Assembly: GCA_023423995.1 (NCBI GenBank)
Contig: JAFAEL010000243.1
Span: 1-23,919, forward strand
Length of the DNA stretch: 23,919 nt
DNA from: Pseudomonadota bacterium
GTDB taxonomy: Bacteria > Pseudomonadota > Alphaproteobacteria > Rhizobiales > Beijerinckiaceae
Direction of reading: 5' to 3'
A model generated the notes under the pieces. It ran no database searches. It saw only the letters and a list, made by a program, of their open reading frames with translations, and was not told the origin of the DNA. Each line of letters opens with the position of its first letter. Within the stretch, counting starts at the first letter, position 1. A program made the position numbers and the translations under genes. Below, in pieces: positions 15,487 to 22,251 of this stretch.

Positions 15487-16263
15487 CTAGCGCTGGGCGG
15501 GGTAGAGCGCTTCCCCGTCCGCGTGCGGTCGCACCGGATGCGTCGCGCCGCGGGGAATGCCCGCGGCAAGGACGGCTTCGGGAACGATCGGGCGCCATCT
15601 GAAGTGGGTCAGGTCGACGAAATCGCCGAGTTCGGCGCAGCGAAAGCCCGCCCTGGCGAGTTCGCTCGGCACGAAGGCCTCCCCGAACGGCCAGAAGCTC
15701 CGCTTGCCCTGCCTATACTCCAGGGCGGCGAGCCGGCGTCTTGCCACAAGAAAGCTTGCAGCAGGCCGCGACAGGATCATCACTGCCGCCAGCGCCCCGC
15801 GAAGCTCATCCCCCGGATAGATGTCGCGGTGCGGCCTGGCCCAGGACCAGGTCTCCATATCCGCATGGGAGTGGCAGACGAGGTCGAGGCGCTCGTTCTG
15901 CACGCGCTGCATGAGCCGGCCGAGATCGACGTTCAGGCAGACGTCGTAATCCATCGTCAGGCAATGTTCGTAGGTCGGATGGGCGTCGAACAGCGCGTAT
16001 GTCGCGATGTCGATATTCCACCAGAGCATGCCATCCAGGCCGATGAAGCCTCGCTCCCGCGGAACGTCGCCGATCAGCCGGCCCACGCGTTCCGGCGTGA
16101 CAGGGACCCTGCTCAACGTCTCAGGCACGTCCGCGACTGGACCTCCGGTCTCGTCCGTGATCGCCCAGAGATCGCCAGGGGGAACGAGCGGCGCGAGCCG
16201 ACCGTATTGCCGGGCGACGAACGGATCCCAGTAGTGGAGAACGAAGCCGACCGCGTAGCGCAC
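15487..16263 (-). CDS. Glycosyltransferase-like protein of unknown function
   Basis: The 258-residue product from a GTG start begins MRYAVGFVLHYWDPFVARQYGRLAPLVPPGDLWAI in outline. I recognise no named family with certainty. The layout resembles a GT-A glycosyltransferase: an N-terminal alternating beta/alpha region, a DxD-like DYD at residues 105-107 (HCLTMDYDVCLN) at the end of a hydrophobic strand, a WPFGEAFVPSEL segment (E195 a possible catalytic acid), and a late histidine H220 (DLTHFRW). There is no signal peptide or membrane segment. The GTG at 16263 is chosen because upstream sequence loses the fold and enters the cobW promoter region. It is a lone gene, convergent with the importer operon and divergent from the CobW-type gene. 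The glycosyltransferase call is inference. Confidence 0.65.
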   Translation of the reverse strand: MRYAVGFVLHYWDPFVARQYGRLAPLVPPGDLWAITDETGGPVADVPETLSRVPVTPERVGRLIGDVPRERGFIGLDGMLWWNIDIATYALFDAHPTYEHCLTMDYDVCLNVDLGRLMQRVQNERLDLVCHSHADMETWSWARPHRDIYPGDELRGALAAVMILSRPAASFLVARRRLAALEYRQGKRSFWPFGEAFVPSELARAGFRCAELGDFVDLTHFRWRPIVPEAVLAAGIPRGATHPVRPHADGEALYPAQR

Positions 16264-16309
16264 GCGGCCTAAGCTACGCGGCGCGCGCGAGCTGCGCCAG
16301 CGCCGGGGC

Positions 16310-16338
16310 TTGGTCTCCTGCCCGCGACAAACGATATA
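16310..16338 (+). promoter_or_regulatory. Candidate promoter for the CobW-type gene
   Basis: TTGGTC (16310-16315), 17 nt, then GATATA (16333-16338) fits a sigma70 promoter in an otherwise GC-rich gap, giving a leader of about 75-80 nt. I looked for a palindromic Zur box (AT-rich, centred TATAA) and for cobalamin riboswitch elements; neither is convincing. Confidence 0.4.
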
Positions 16339-16423
16339 AGGGATCGACGCCTGAGAGCGCCCGCACCGGTCGATGCCGGGACGGGTGCTTCCCACCGCAA
16401 GTATCCCTCCATCGGAGCCCAAG

Positions 16424-17383
16424 ATGGCCGAGAAGATCCCCGTCACCGTGCTCACCGGCTATCTCGGGGCCGGAAAGACGACCCTCCTGAACCGCATCCT
16501 CACCGAGCAGCACGGCCGCCGCTACGCCGTGATCGTCAACGAGTTCGGCGAGATCGGCATCGACAACGACCTCGTGGTCGGTGCCGACGAGGAAGTGTTC
16601 GAGATGAACAACGGCTGCATCTGCTGCACCGTCCGGGGCGACCTCATCCGCATCATCGAGGGTTTGATGAAGCGGCGCGGCAAGTTCGACGCCATCATCG
16701 TCGAGACGACGGGGCTCGCCGATCCGGCGCCCGTCGCCCAGACCTTCTTCGTCGACGAGGACGTATCGCAGCGCGCCCGGCTCGATGCGGTCGTGACTGT
16801 CGCCGACGCGAAATGGCTGAGCGAGCGCCTGAAGGACGCGCCCGAGGCGAAGAACCAGATCGCCTTCGCCGACGTGATCCTGCTCAACAAGGCGGACCTT
16901 GTGGACGAGGCCGGCCTCAAGCAGGTCGAGGGGCAGATCCGTGCCATCAATCCGTCCGCCACGATCCACCGCACCGTGAATTGCAACGTACCGATCGCGG
17001 AGGTGCTGGATCGCAAGGCCTTCGACCTCGACCGCATCATGGAGGTGGAGCCCGAATTCCTCGAGGAGGGGCATCACCACCACCATGACGAGGAGATCGA
17101 TTCCTTCTCCTTCCGGGCGGGCGAGGTGAACCCGGACAAGTTCATGCCCTGGATCTCGGACCTGACGCAGCGCGTGGGGCCGAACATCCTGCGCTGCAAG
17201 GGTATCGTGGCCTTCCCGAAGGAGCCGAAGCGCTTCGTGTTCCAGGGGGTGCACATGATCCTGGACGGCGACCTGTCGCGCGAGTGGCGCCCGGACGAGA
17301 AGCGCGAGAGCCGGGTCGTGTTCATCGGTCGGGATCTGGACGAGAAGGCGATCCGCGAGGGCTTCATGGCCTGCGCGGCGTAG
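16424..17383 (+). CDS. COG0523 (CobW/ZNG-type) GTP-dependent metal chaperone
   Basis: The 319-residue product is a G3E GTPase. The P-loop is GYLGAGKTT (residues 12-20), the metal-binding CxCC is GCICC (64-68), switch/Walker B is ETTGLAD (94-100) and the G4 motif is NKAD (155-158). A five-histidine run followed by DEE (about 217-224) is a typical metal-binding linker before the C-terminal CobW_C domain. Family members insert or deliver zinc, cobalt or other metals to target enzymes. Without a cob cluster or a zur gene nearby, the metal cannot be fixed, though the pairing with a WD40 protein suggests a zinc-handling subgroup. The ATG at 16424 is preferred (GGAG 6 nt upstream); an in-frame ATG at 16373 would add 17 unconserved residues. 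Confidence 0.93.
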   Translation: MAEKIPVTVLTGYLGAGKTTLLNRILTEQHGRRYAVIVNEFGEIGIDNDLVVGADEEVFEMNNGCICCTVRGDLIRIIEGLMKRRGKFDAIIVETTGLADPAPVAQTFFVDEDVSQRARLDAVVTVADAKWLSERLKDAPEAKNQIAFADVILLNKADLVDEAGLKQVEGQIRAINPSATIHRTVNCNVPIAEVLDRKAFDLDRIMEVEPEFLEEGHHHHHDEEIDSFSFRAGEVNPDKFMPWISDLTQRVGPNILRCKGIVAFPKEPKRFVFQGVHMILDGDLSREWRPDEKRESRVVFIGRDLDEKAIREGFMACAA

Positions 17384-17392
17384 CGCGGCGGC

Positions 17393-17476
17393 CGTCTCGC
17401 CGGGCTTGTCCCGGTGAGCTCGGTTCCGTAGGCGAGACGTTCTTCCGGGGCGGGGTGGCCGGGGCCAGCCCGGCCA
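17393..17476. repeat. REP-like nested inverted repeats between cobW-type and WD40 genes
   Basis: The gap contains CGTCTCGCC (17393-17401) paired with 17431-17439 (9 bp), an inner CCGGG/CCCGG pair (17400-17404 with 17410-17414) and TGGCCGGG (17456-17463) paired with CCCGGCCA (17469-17476). The vocabulary (GTCATGGCCGGGCTGG on the minus strand) is like dispersed extragenic palindromes of alphaproteobacteria. Copy number in the genome cannot be seen from here. It may also separate expression of the two flanking genes. Confidence 0.5.
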
Positions 17477-17495
17477 TGACACGTTCAGGGTACAC

Positions 17496-18500
17496 ATGTC
17501 CGGCACACTGACCTCGCTCACCGACCAGGTCCTGCCCGTCCAGGCCGGGGCCGAGGTGACCGGCCTGGCCTGGCTCGGCCGCACGGCCGCCTTCGCGCTC
17601 GCGGACGGCACCGTTCTGCTCGCGGATGGCGAGGCGGATCCCCGCCGGGTTTCTGCCCATCCGGAGGGCGCCATCCTGGTTGCGGCCGGGGACGACAAGC
17701 GCATCGTGACGGGGAGCGACGACGGCCGGGTGGTCGCCACCAGGGCTGACGGGACGTCGAAGGAACTGGCCCAGAGCTCCGGCTGGATCGACGCGCTCGC
17801 GCTCCACCCCTCCGGCGGTGTCGCCTTCGCGGCGGCCCGCAAGGTGACGGCCTTGGACGAGAAGGGGCGGGCAAAGACCTGGGATGCTCCGTCGAGCGCC
17901 CGCGGCCTCGCCTTCGCGCCCAAGGGGTACCGGCTGGCGGTCGCGCATTACGGCGGCGCCACCCTCTGGTTCCCGAACCTCGACACCCCGCCGGAGCTGC
18001 TCTCCTGGAAGGGCTCGCATCTCGACGTGGTCTGGTCGCCGGATGGCCGGTTCGTAGTCACCTCCATGCAGGAGAACGCGATGCATGGCTGGCGCCTCCA
18101 GCCGGATCGCGGCCACATGCGCATGACCGGCTATGCCGGAAAGCCCCGCTCCTTCTCATGGTCCTTCGGGGGCGCCTGGCTCGCGACGTCCGGCGCCGAT
18201 GCTGCCATCGTGTGGCCCTTCGGTTCGAAGGAAGGCCCCACCGGGAAGCCGCCGCGCGAATGCGGCGTCCGGCATGCGCGCGCCGTGAAGGTCGCCTTCC
18301 ACCCGAGCGTGAACGTGCTCGCCATCGGGTACGAGGATGGCTGCGTGCTCCTCGTCCGATTCGACGACGGCGCCGAACTCCTCGCCCGTCGCCCCGTGGA
18401 AGGCAGCGCGATCAGCGCGCTCGCCTGGGACAAGAAGGGCGGCCGCCTGGCCTTCGGGACCGCCGACGGACAGGCCGGGATTCTCGTCCTGTCCGCCTGA
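17496..18500 (+). CDS. WD40-repeat beta-propeller protein partnered with the CobW-type GTPase
   Basis: The 334-residue product consists of degenerate WD40 blades, about seven by eye, each with a pattern of hydrophobic-AFHPSG/AWD turn and a closing strand (for example VTGLAWLG, IDALALHPSG, ARGLAFAPKG, LDVVWSPDGRFVVTS, SFSWSFGGAWLATSG, VKVAFHPSVNVLAIGY, ISALAWDKKGGRLAFGTADG). There is no signal peptide, so it should act in the cytoplasm as a protein-interaction scaffold. It follows the CobW-type gene by 112 nt on the same strand. From memory this neighbour pair recurs in Hyphomicrobiales, which suggests the propeller helps the GTPase recognise a client metalloenzyme (inference). It ends before the candidate promoter of the ornithine decarboxylase leader. 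Confidence 0.85.
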   Translation: MSGTLTSLTDQVLPVQAGAEVTGLAWLGRTAAFALADGTVLLADGEADPRRVSAHPEGAILVAAGDDKRIVTGSDDGRVVATRADGTSKELAQSSGWIDALALHPSGGVAFAAARKVTALDEKGRAKTWDAPSSARGLAFAPKGYRLAVAHYGGATLWFPNLDTPPELLSWKGSHLDVVWSPDGRFVVTSMQENAMHGWRLQPDRGHMRMTGYAGKPRSFSWSFGGAWLATSGADAAIVWPFGSKEGPTGKPPRECGVRHARAVKVAFHPSVNVLAIGYEDGCVLLVRFDDGAELLARRPVEGSAISALAWDKKGGRLAFGTADGQAGILVLSA

Positions 18501-18546
18501 CGGGCGGCAGCGCGCGCCTGAGGCGAAAATGTCGCCCAAATGGGCC

Positions 18547-18601
18547 AAATTGGGTCTTGTGCCCGGGGGCGAATAACCCTATCTGCCGGCTTGCCCAATT
18601 T
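18547..18601 (+). other. Long-range inverted repeat around the leader promoter
   Basis: AAATTGGG (18547-18554) is complementary over 8 bp to CCCAATTT (18594-18601), flanking the candidate promoter. It could be the WD40 gene's read-through terminator stem or an operator-like arrangement; there is no U-tract. Confidence 0.3.
18556..18584 (+). promoter_or_regulatory. Candidate promoter of the ornithine decarboxylase leader
   Basis: CTTGTG (18556-18561), 17 nt, CTATCT (18579-18584) is close to the Hyphomicrobiales sigma70 consensus CTTGAC-N17-CTATAT. Transcription would begin near 18591, giving a leader of about 487 nt before the decarboxylase start. Confidence 0.5.
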
Positions 18602-19077
18602 CGCACGTGCCTGTGGCCGCGTGCCGGTTGGTGGGCATCCGGACAAGAGGCCGGACAGCCGCCAGGGGTTTAGGATCGATGCCGCGAGGGGTGGAACCCT
18701 CCAGGCGGCGATCCAGGTGGAAACACCGACCCCGACAACAACCGGCAGCCGGAGGCGAAACCGGCGAACCCCGCACTCCACGGGGGACGCAGCTTAAAGC
18801 AACGACGAACGGGCTTTTTTGGTCTCGTCGGCCCTCCACAGGCCGGCACCGAAGAGGCTTGTTTCTCATTGCCAGGCGTGCGGACGGGTTCTCCCATCCA
18901 AACGAAGGCAGCATCGTCGGGTTGACGGTGCGTTGTAGCGCACCCGCGTTTCCACCGCGCGGGGCGTGTCATCGCACATCGATCCAATGAGGCCGGGCGG
19001 CAAGGGCTTTCCCTTCCGCCTGAACATTCACCGGGGCCGGCCTGATCCGGCACGTTGAACCTTCTTGGGAGAGCGCC
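18591..19077 (+). ncRNA. Long structured 5' leader of ornithine decarboxylase, probable speF RNA motif
   Basis: The 577-nt gap before the decarboxylase gene is unusually long for this compact genome and holds dense secondary structure. Hairpin A pairs CGACGA (18803-18808) with TCGTCG (18825-18830), enclosing a run of six T (about 18815-18820). Hairpin B pairs 18827-18833 with 18841-18847 (7 bp, one G-T). A and B share bases 18827-18830 and cannot form together. Hairpin C pairs GGTGCG (18927-18932) with CGCACC (18939-18944). Hairpin D, 10 bp with one bulge, pairs 18996-19006 with 19011-19020 and ends 57 nt before the start codon. Position and gene match the 'speF' conserved RNA motif reported upstream of alphaproteobacterial ornithine decarboxylase genes. 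I infer identity from context and could not run a covariance search. The 5' end is set by the candidate promoter. Confidence 0.6.
18679..18990 (+). CDS. Candidate upstream ORF, arginine-rich, within the leader
   Basis: A 103-codon ATG ORF runs through the structured leader. A purine-rich AGGGGTTTAGGA (18664-18675) precedes the ATG. The peptide has 19 arginines in 103 residues, with clusters such as PSRRRSRWKHRPRQQP, SRRPSTGRHRRG and IARRADGF, and resembles no enzyme. Its stop (18988-18990) is 6 nt upstream of hairpin D, and hairpins A and B lie inside it. This geometry would suit a leader peptide whose translation controls folding, as the SpeFL peptide does for E. coli speF, although the sequences are unrelated. 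It may equally be a chance frame in GC-rich RNA; the arginine richness is partly expected from GC-rich codons. Listed as a candidate only. Confidence 0.3.
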   Translation: MPRGVEPSRRRSRWKHRPRQQPAAGGETGEPRTPRGTQLKATTNGLFWSRRPSTGRHRRGLFLIARRADGFSHPNEGSIVGLTVRCSAPAFPPRGACHRTSIQ

Positions 19078-20238
19078 ATGACGGAGCGCATCCGCGATTT
19101 CCTCCGCGACCGACGCCGCGCCGGACTCGATGACGGGCCGGTGCTGGTGGTCGATCTCGATGTCGTGCGGGAGAACTACGGGAAGTTCTCTCGCGCGCTG
19201 CCGGACACGCGTGTCTTCTACGCCGTGAAGGCGAACCCGGAGCCCAAGCTGCTCGCCACGCTGGCCGAGCTCGGCTCGTGCTTCGACACCGCCTCTGTGC
19301 CCGAGATCCGCATGGCGCTCGCCGCCGGCGCTGGTCCCGAGCGCATCTCCTTCGGCAACACGATCAAGAAGGAGCGTGACATCGTCACCGCCCTGAAGCT
19401 TGGCGTGCGCCTCTTCGCGGTCGATTGCGAGGCGGAGGTCGAGAAGATCGCGCGGGCCGTCGAGGCGACGCAGGTCGAGGACGTACGCGTGTTCTGCCGC
19501 ATCCTGTGCGACGGCGCGGGCGCCGAGTGGCCGCTCTCCCGCAAGTTCGGCTGCGAGCCCGAAATGGCTGTCGGCGTGCTCGAGCATGCGCACCGGGCTG
19601 GTCTCGAGGCCTACGGCGTGTCGTTCCACGTCGGCTCGCAGCAGGCGAACACGGAAGCCTGGGACGGCGCGCTCGCGTCGGCGTCCTGGATATTCCGCGA
19701 GTGCCAGGAGCGCGGCATCGGGCTCTCGATGGTCAATCTCGGCGGCGGTTTCCCGACGCGCTACCTGAAGGACGTCCCGGCGGTCGAGGCTTACGGGAAC
19801 TCGATCTTCCAGGCGCTCTCGAAGCACTTCGGCAATCGCCTGCCCGAGACGATCATCGAGCCCGGCCGCGGCATGGTCGGCAATGCGGGGATCATCGAGT
19901 CCGAAGTCGTGCTCGTCTCCAAGAAGAGCCGCGACGAGGACGAGGTGCGCTGGGTCTATCTGGACATCGGCAAGTTCGGCGGCCTCGCCGAGACGATGGA
20001 CGAGTCGATCCGGTACCAGATCCGCACGGAGCACGATGAGGACCGCAAGGCGCCTTGCGTGCTCGCCGGCCCGACCTGCGATTCCGCGGACGTCATGTAT
20101 GAGAAGGCGCCGTACTGGCTTCCCGTGTCGCTCGAGATCGGCGATCGCGTGCTGATCGAGGGAACGGGCGCCTATACGTCGACCTACTCGTCGGTGGCGT
20201 TCAACGGCCTGCCGCCGCTCGCGACGCACGTCATCTGA
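19078..20238 (+). CDS. odc: Ornithine (lysine) decarboxylase, fold-III PLP type
   Basis: The 386-residue product is an alanine-racemase-fold (eukaryote-like) decarboxylase. PLP binds K51 in FYAVKANPEP. H184 in SFHVGSQQ stacks on the cofactor, GGGFPTRY and EPGRGMVGNAG hold the phosphate, the catalytic cysteine of the partner subunit is C334 in GPTCDSADVMYE, and the C-terminal GAYTSTYSS supplies the tyrosine. It converts ornithine to putrescine (some homologues also act on lysine) in the cytoplasm as a dimer. GGGAGAG lies just before the ATG. It feeds homospermidine synthase, encoded 2 kb downstream. Control is probably by the long leader RNA. Length and motifs are complete. Alphaproteobacterial genes of this type are often called odc or speF; they are not related to the enterobacterial fold-I SpeF. 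Confidence 0.95.
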   Translation: MTERIRDFLRDRRRAGLDDGPVLVVDLDVVRENYGKFSRALPDTRVFYAVKANPEPKLLATLAELGSCFDTASVPEIRMALAAGAGPERISFGNTIKKERDIVTALKLGVRLFAVDCEAEVEKIARAVEATQVEDVRVFCRILCDGAGAEWPLSRKFGCEPEMAVGVLEHAHRAGLEAYGVSFHVGSQQANTEAWDGALASASWIFRECQERGIGLSMVNLGGGFPTRYLKDVPAVEAYGNSIFQALSKHFGNRLPETIIEPGRGMVGNAGIIESEVVLVSKKSRDEDEVRWVYLDIGKFGGLAETMDESIRYQIRTEHDEDRKAPCVLAGPTCDSADVMYEKAPYWLPVSLEIGDRVLIEGTGAYTSTYSSVAFNGLPPLATHVI

Positions 20239-20255
20239 CGTAGGCGCGACATCCT

Positions 20256-20280
20256 CATCCCCGGGCGGAGCCCGGGGATG
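20256..20280. terminator. Perfect hairpin after ornithine decarboxylase
   Basis: CATCCCCGGGC (20256-20266) and GCCCGGGGATG (20270-20280) form an 11-bp perfect stem with a 3-nt loop, 17 nt after the decarboxylase stop. No U-tract follows. A related string (ATCCCCGGACGGCC) follows at about 20292, so this may be an extragenic palindrome of the REP kind doubling as a terminator. Confidence 0.55.
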
Positions 20281-20370
20281 CCTCCAACCCAAATCCCCGG
20301 ACGGCCAGCCGAAGTCTCGGCAGGTGCGAGGGCTGCTGTCTCCCATCTTTCGCCCGGGGAGGGCACGGCC

Positions 20371-20943
20371 TTGTTCGAGATCCGTATCGAGACCCCCAAA
20401 GACGTCGTGGCACGCGAGCGGCTGCTCGACCGCTGCTTCGGCGACGAGCGCTTCGCCAAGACCTGCGAGCGGCTGCGCGAAGGCCGCCTGCCGGCTGGCG
20501 ATCTCGCGCTCGTCGTCGAGCGCGAGGGCGAGATCGTTGCGACCGTGCGGCTCTGGAACGTCACGGCAGGCCCGGGCCGGCCGGCGCTTCTGCTCGGGCC
20601 GATCGCTGTCGATCCGGCCCTGCAGGGGCTCGGCATCGGCGCCAAGCTGATGCGCCACGCGCTCGCCCGTGCCGAGGAACTCGGCCACGGCGCCGTCATC
20701 CTGGTTGGGGACGCGCCCTATTACGAGCGCTACGGCTTCTCGGCCGAGGCGGTCGCGGGGCTTTGGCTGCCCGGTCCGGTCGAGCGCGAGCGATTCCTCG
20801 GCCTCGAACTCGTTCCCGGCGCCCTCGCCGGGGCGCGCGGGCTCGTCCAGCCGACGGGCGACGCAGCGCCCCTTCCCGATCTCGCGAGCCTCATCCGGAG
20901 CCTCGCGAACGACGACCTGCCCGGTTTCGCGCAGGCTGCCTGA
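20371..20943 (+). CDS. GNAT-family N-acetyltransferase
   Basis: The 190-residue product (from a TTG start) is a GNAT acetyltransferase. Beta strands with LALVVEREGEIVATVRLWNV lead to the acetyl-CoA loop VDPALQGLGIGAKLMRHALARA (Q/R-x-x-G-x-G/A type) and a late VILVGDAPYYERYGFSAE strand-turn with the usual tyrosines. The TTG at 20371 is preferred because GGGGAGGG lies about 8 nt upstream. An in-frame ATG at 20278 falls inside the 3' arm of the terminator-like hairpin and would add 31 unconserved residues. It lies 132 nt after ornithine decarboxylase on the same strand. A polyamine or amino-acid substrate is tempting from the neighbourhood but the sequence does not prove it. Confidence 0.85.
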   Translation: MFEIRIETPKDVVARERLLDRCFGDERFAKTCERLREGRLPAGDLALVVEREGEIVATVRLWNVTAGPGRPALLLGPIAVDPALQGLGIGAKLMRHALARAEELGHGAVILVGDAPYYERYGFSAEAVAGLWLPGPVERERFLGLELVPGALAGARGLVQPTGDAAPLPDLASLIRSLANDDLPGFAQAA

Positions 20944-20986
20944 GGGGGGCTCCGGCCGCCCCTGCCAGGGGCCCGGGCCGCGATAG

Positions 20987-21001
20987 TTAACCAAATCCTA
21001 A
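20987..21001 (+). promoter_or_regulatory. CtrA-like box
   Basis: TTAA, 7 nt, CTAA differs by one base from the alphaproteobacterial CtrA consensus TTAA-N7-TTAA. It is AT-rich within a GC-rich gap and stands about 60 nt upstream of a strong terminator. Such a match can occur by chance. Confidence 0.25.
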
Positions 21002-21063
21002 TAGGCAGCTCGACTCGTCGGCCGGTTTGCTGCTTTGTAGCTCTCGGTTAGTGGAAAACTGCA

Positions 21064-21099
21064 GCCCGGTCCGGACCTCTCCGGACCGGGCTTTTCTTT
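21064..21099 (+). terminator. Strong intrinsic terminator
   Basis: A perfect 12-bp GC-rich stem (21064-21075 with 21080-21091), a 4-nt loop and TTTTCTTT directly after make this the clearest rho-independent terminator in the window. It is oriented for plus-strand transcription, 121 nt after the acetyltransferase stop and 4 nt before the 3' end of the convergent receptor gene. Confidence 0.85.
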
Positions 21100-21102
21100 G
21101 TC

Positions 21103-22074
21103 TCAGTCGATGGACACGCCCGCATCCTTCACGACTGGCGTCCACTTCGCGATCTCGGCCTTCACGTGCTCCGCGAGCACTTCCGGGGTGGATCCAACGA
21201 CATCGGCCGAGAAGGTCTTCATGCGCTCGGCGACGGCCGGGTCCTTCACGGCCTTCACGGCCTCGGCGTTCAGTCGGTCGATGATCTCCTTCGGCGTGCC
21301 CTTCGGGGCGAACAGCGCGTTCCAGGTATAGGTCTCGTAGCCCGGCAGCGCCTCGCCGATCGTCGGTACGTCCGGGAAGGAACCGGCCCGCTCCTTGGTG
21401 GTGACACCGAGCGCCCGCAGGGTGCCGGCCTGGATGAAGCCTGAAGCCGAAGGCAGGTTGTCGAACTGGATCGGGACCACGCCCGCGACGACGTCATTCA
21501 GGGCCGGGCCGGAGCCCCGGTAGGGGATGTGCTGCATCTCGACCTTGGCCAGGCTCTTGAACAGCTCGCCGGAAAGATGGAGCGGCGTTCCGATGCCGGA
21601 GGAGGCGTAATTGTACTTGCCGGGATTTTCCTTCAGCAGCGCGATGAGCTCGGGAACCGTCTTCGCGGGCAGCGAGGGGTTCACGATCAGCACGTTGGGC
21701 ACGATCGCGAGAAGCGAGATCGGCGCGAAATCCGTGACCGCATCATAGGGCTTGCGCTTCAGGATGAGCGGGTTCAGCGCATGCGTGGCGACCGTGCCCA
21801 TCAGGATCTGGTAGCCGTCGGGCTCAGCCTTGGCGACGCGCGCGGCGCCGACATTGCCGCCAGCGCCCCCCACGTTCTCGACCACGATCTGCTGGCCGAG
21901 GCCTTCGCTCATCTTCTGCGCGATGATGCGGGCGACGACGTCCGTCGACCCACCGGCCGCGAAGGGGACGACCATCGTGACAGGCCGGCTCGGGAATGAA
22001 GACTGGGCGAGCGCCGGGGCGGCAAGGGTTGCAGCGGCGCCGGCCATGAGCCCGCGTCGGGTAAGAGAGAACAA
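21103..22074 (-). CDS. Bug-family (tripartite tricarboxylate transporter) periplasmic receptor
   Basis: The 323-residue precursor has an N-terminal export signal with a twin-arginine-like motif (SLTRRGLMAGAAATLAAPALAQ) and the Bug signatures: FPSRPVTMVVPFAAGGSTDVVAR near residues 26-50, GGAGGNVGAARVAKAEPDGYQILMGTVATHALNP, and YASSGIGTPLHLSGELFK. Bug receptors bind organic acids or amides; the aspartate-rich ligand loop cannot be pinned to a substrate. The start is a TTG at 22074 with AGGAG 7 nt upstream; ATG alternatives (22165-22167 upstream, or the internal MAG) either add non-signal sequence or cut the twin-arginine region. No TctA/TctB membrane genes are nearby, as is usual for the many orphan Bug proteins. 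It is divergent from homospermidine synthase. Confidence 0.9.
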   Translation of the reverse strand: MFSLTRRGLMAGAAATLAAPALAQSSFPSRPVTMVVPFAAGGSTDVVARIIAQKMSEGLGQQIVVENVGGAGGNVGAARVAKAEPDGYQILMGTVATHALNPLILKRKPYDAVTDFAPISLLAIVPNVLIVNPSLPAKTVPELIALLKENPGKYNYASSGIGTPLHLSGELFKSLAKVEMQHIPYRGSGPALNDVVAGVVPIQFDNLPSASGFIQAGTLRALGVTTKERAGSFPDVPTIGEALPGYETYTWNALFAPKGTPKEIIDRLNAEAVKAVKDPAVAERMKTFSADVVGSTPEVLAEHVKAEIAKWTPVVKDAGVSID

Positions 22075-22251
22075 GTTGAGACTCCTGGTTGAACTGCTGC
22101 GGATGTAGGGCCTCGGCCCCGCACAGGCAAAGCTTGGCCCCAACGCAAACAGTCGCAAGGCGTTCATCAGAGGGTGCGAACGGTTGACCCCGCGAGTTAT
22201 GCCGTCCATCTGGCGGGCTCGCACTCCAAGCAGAAGGAAACCCACCCCGGA
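22075..22251. promoter_or_regulatory. Divergent gap between the Bug receptor and homospermidine synthase
   Basis: The 177 nt must contain both promoters. An in-frame extension of the synthase (GTG at 22174) runs through it, but homologues start at the ATG at 22252. I saw no palindrome or clear -35/-10 pair. Confidence 0.3.

Noticed and set aside
15523..16272. A 249-codon plus-strand frame opposite the glycosyltransferase-like gene
   Set aside because: The minus-strand product has better globular character (hydrophobic strands, DYD, FGEAFVP) and the plus frame would overlap the cobW promoter; I favour the minus gene.
16264..16423. Cobalamin riboswitch or Zur box upstream of the CobW-type gene
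   Set aside because: The gap is too short for a cobalamin riboswitch, and the only AT-rich spot fits a -10 box rather than a palindromic Zur site.
20278..20370. ATG at 20278 as the acetyltransferase start
   Set aside because: It lies in the 3' arm of an 11-bp hairpin and has no ribosome-binding site; TTG at 20371 has GGGGAGGG upstream and starts the conserved fold.
18670..20994. A 774-codon minus-strand open frame opposite the decarboxylase leader, odc and the acetyltransferase
   Set aside because: It spans three unrelated plus-strand features and has low-complexity charged composition; both opposite CDSs have intact catalytic motifs.
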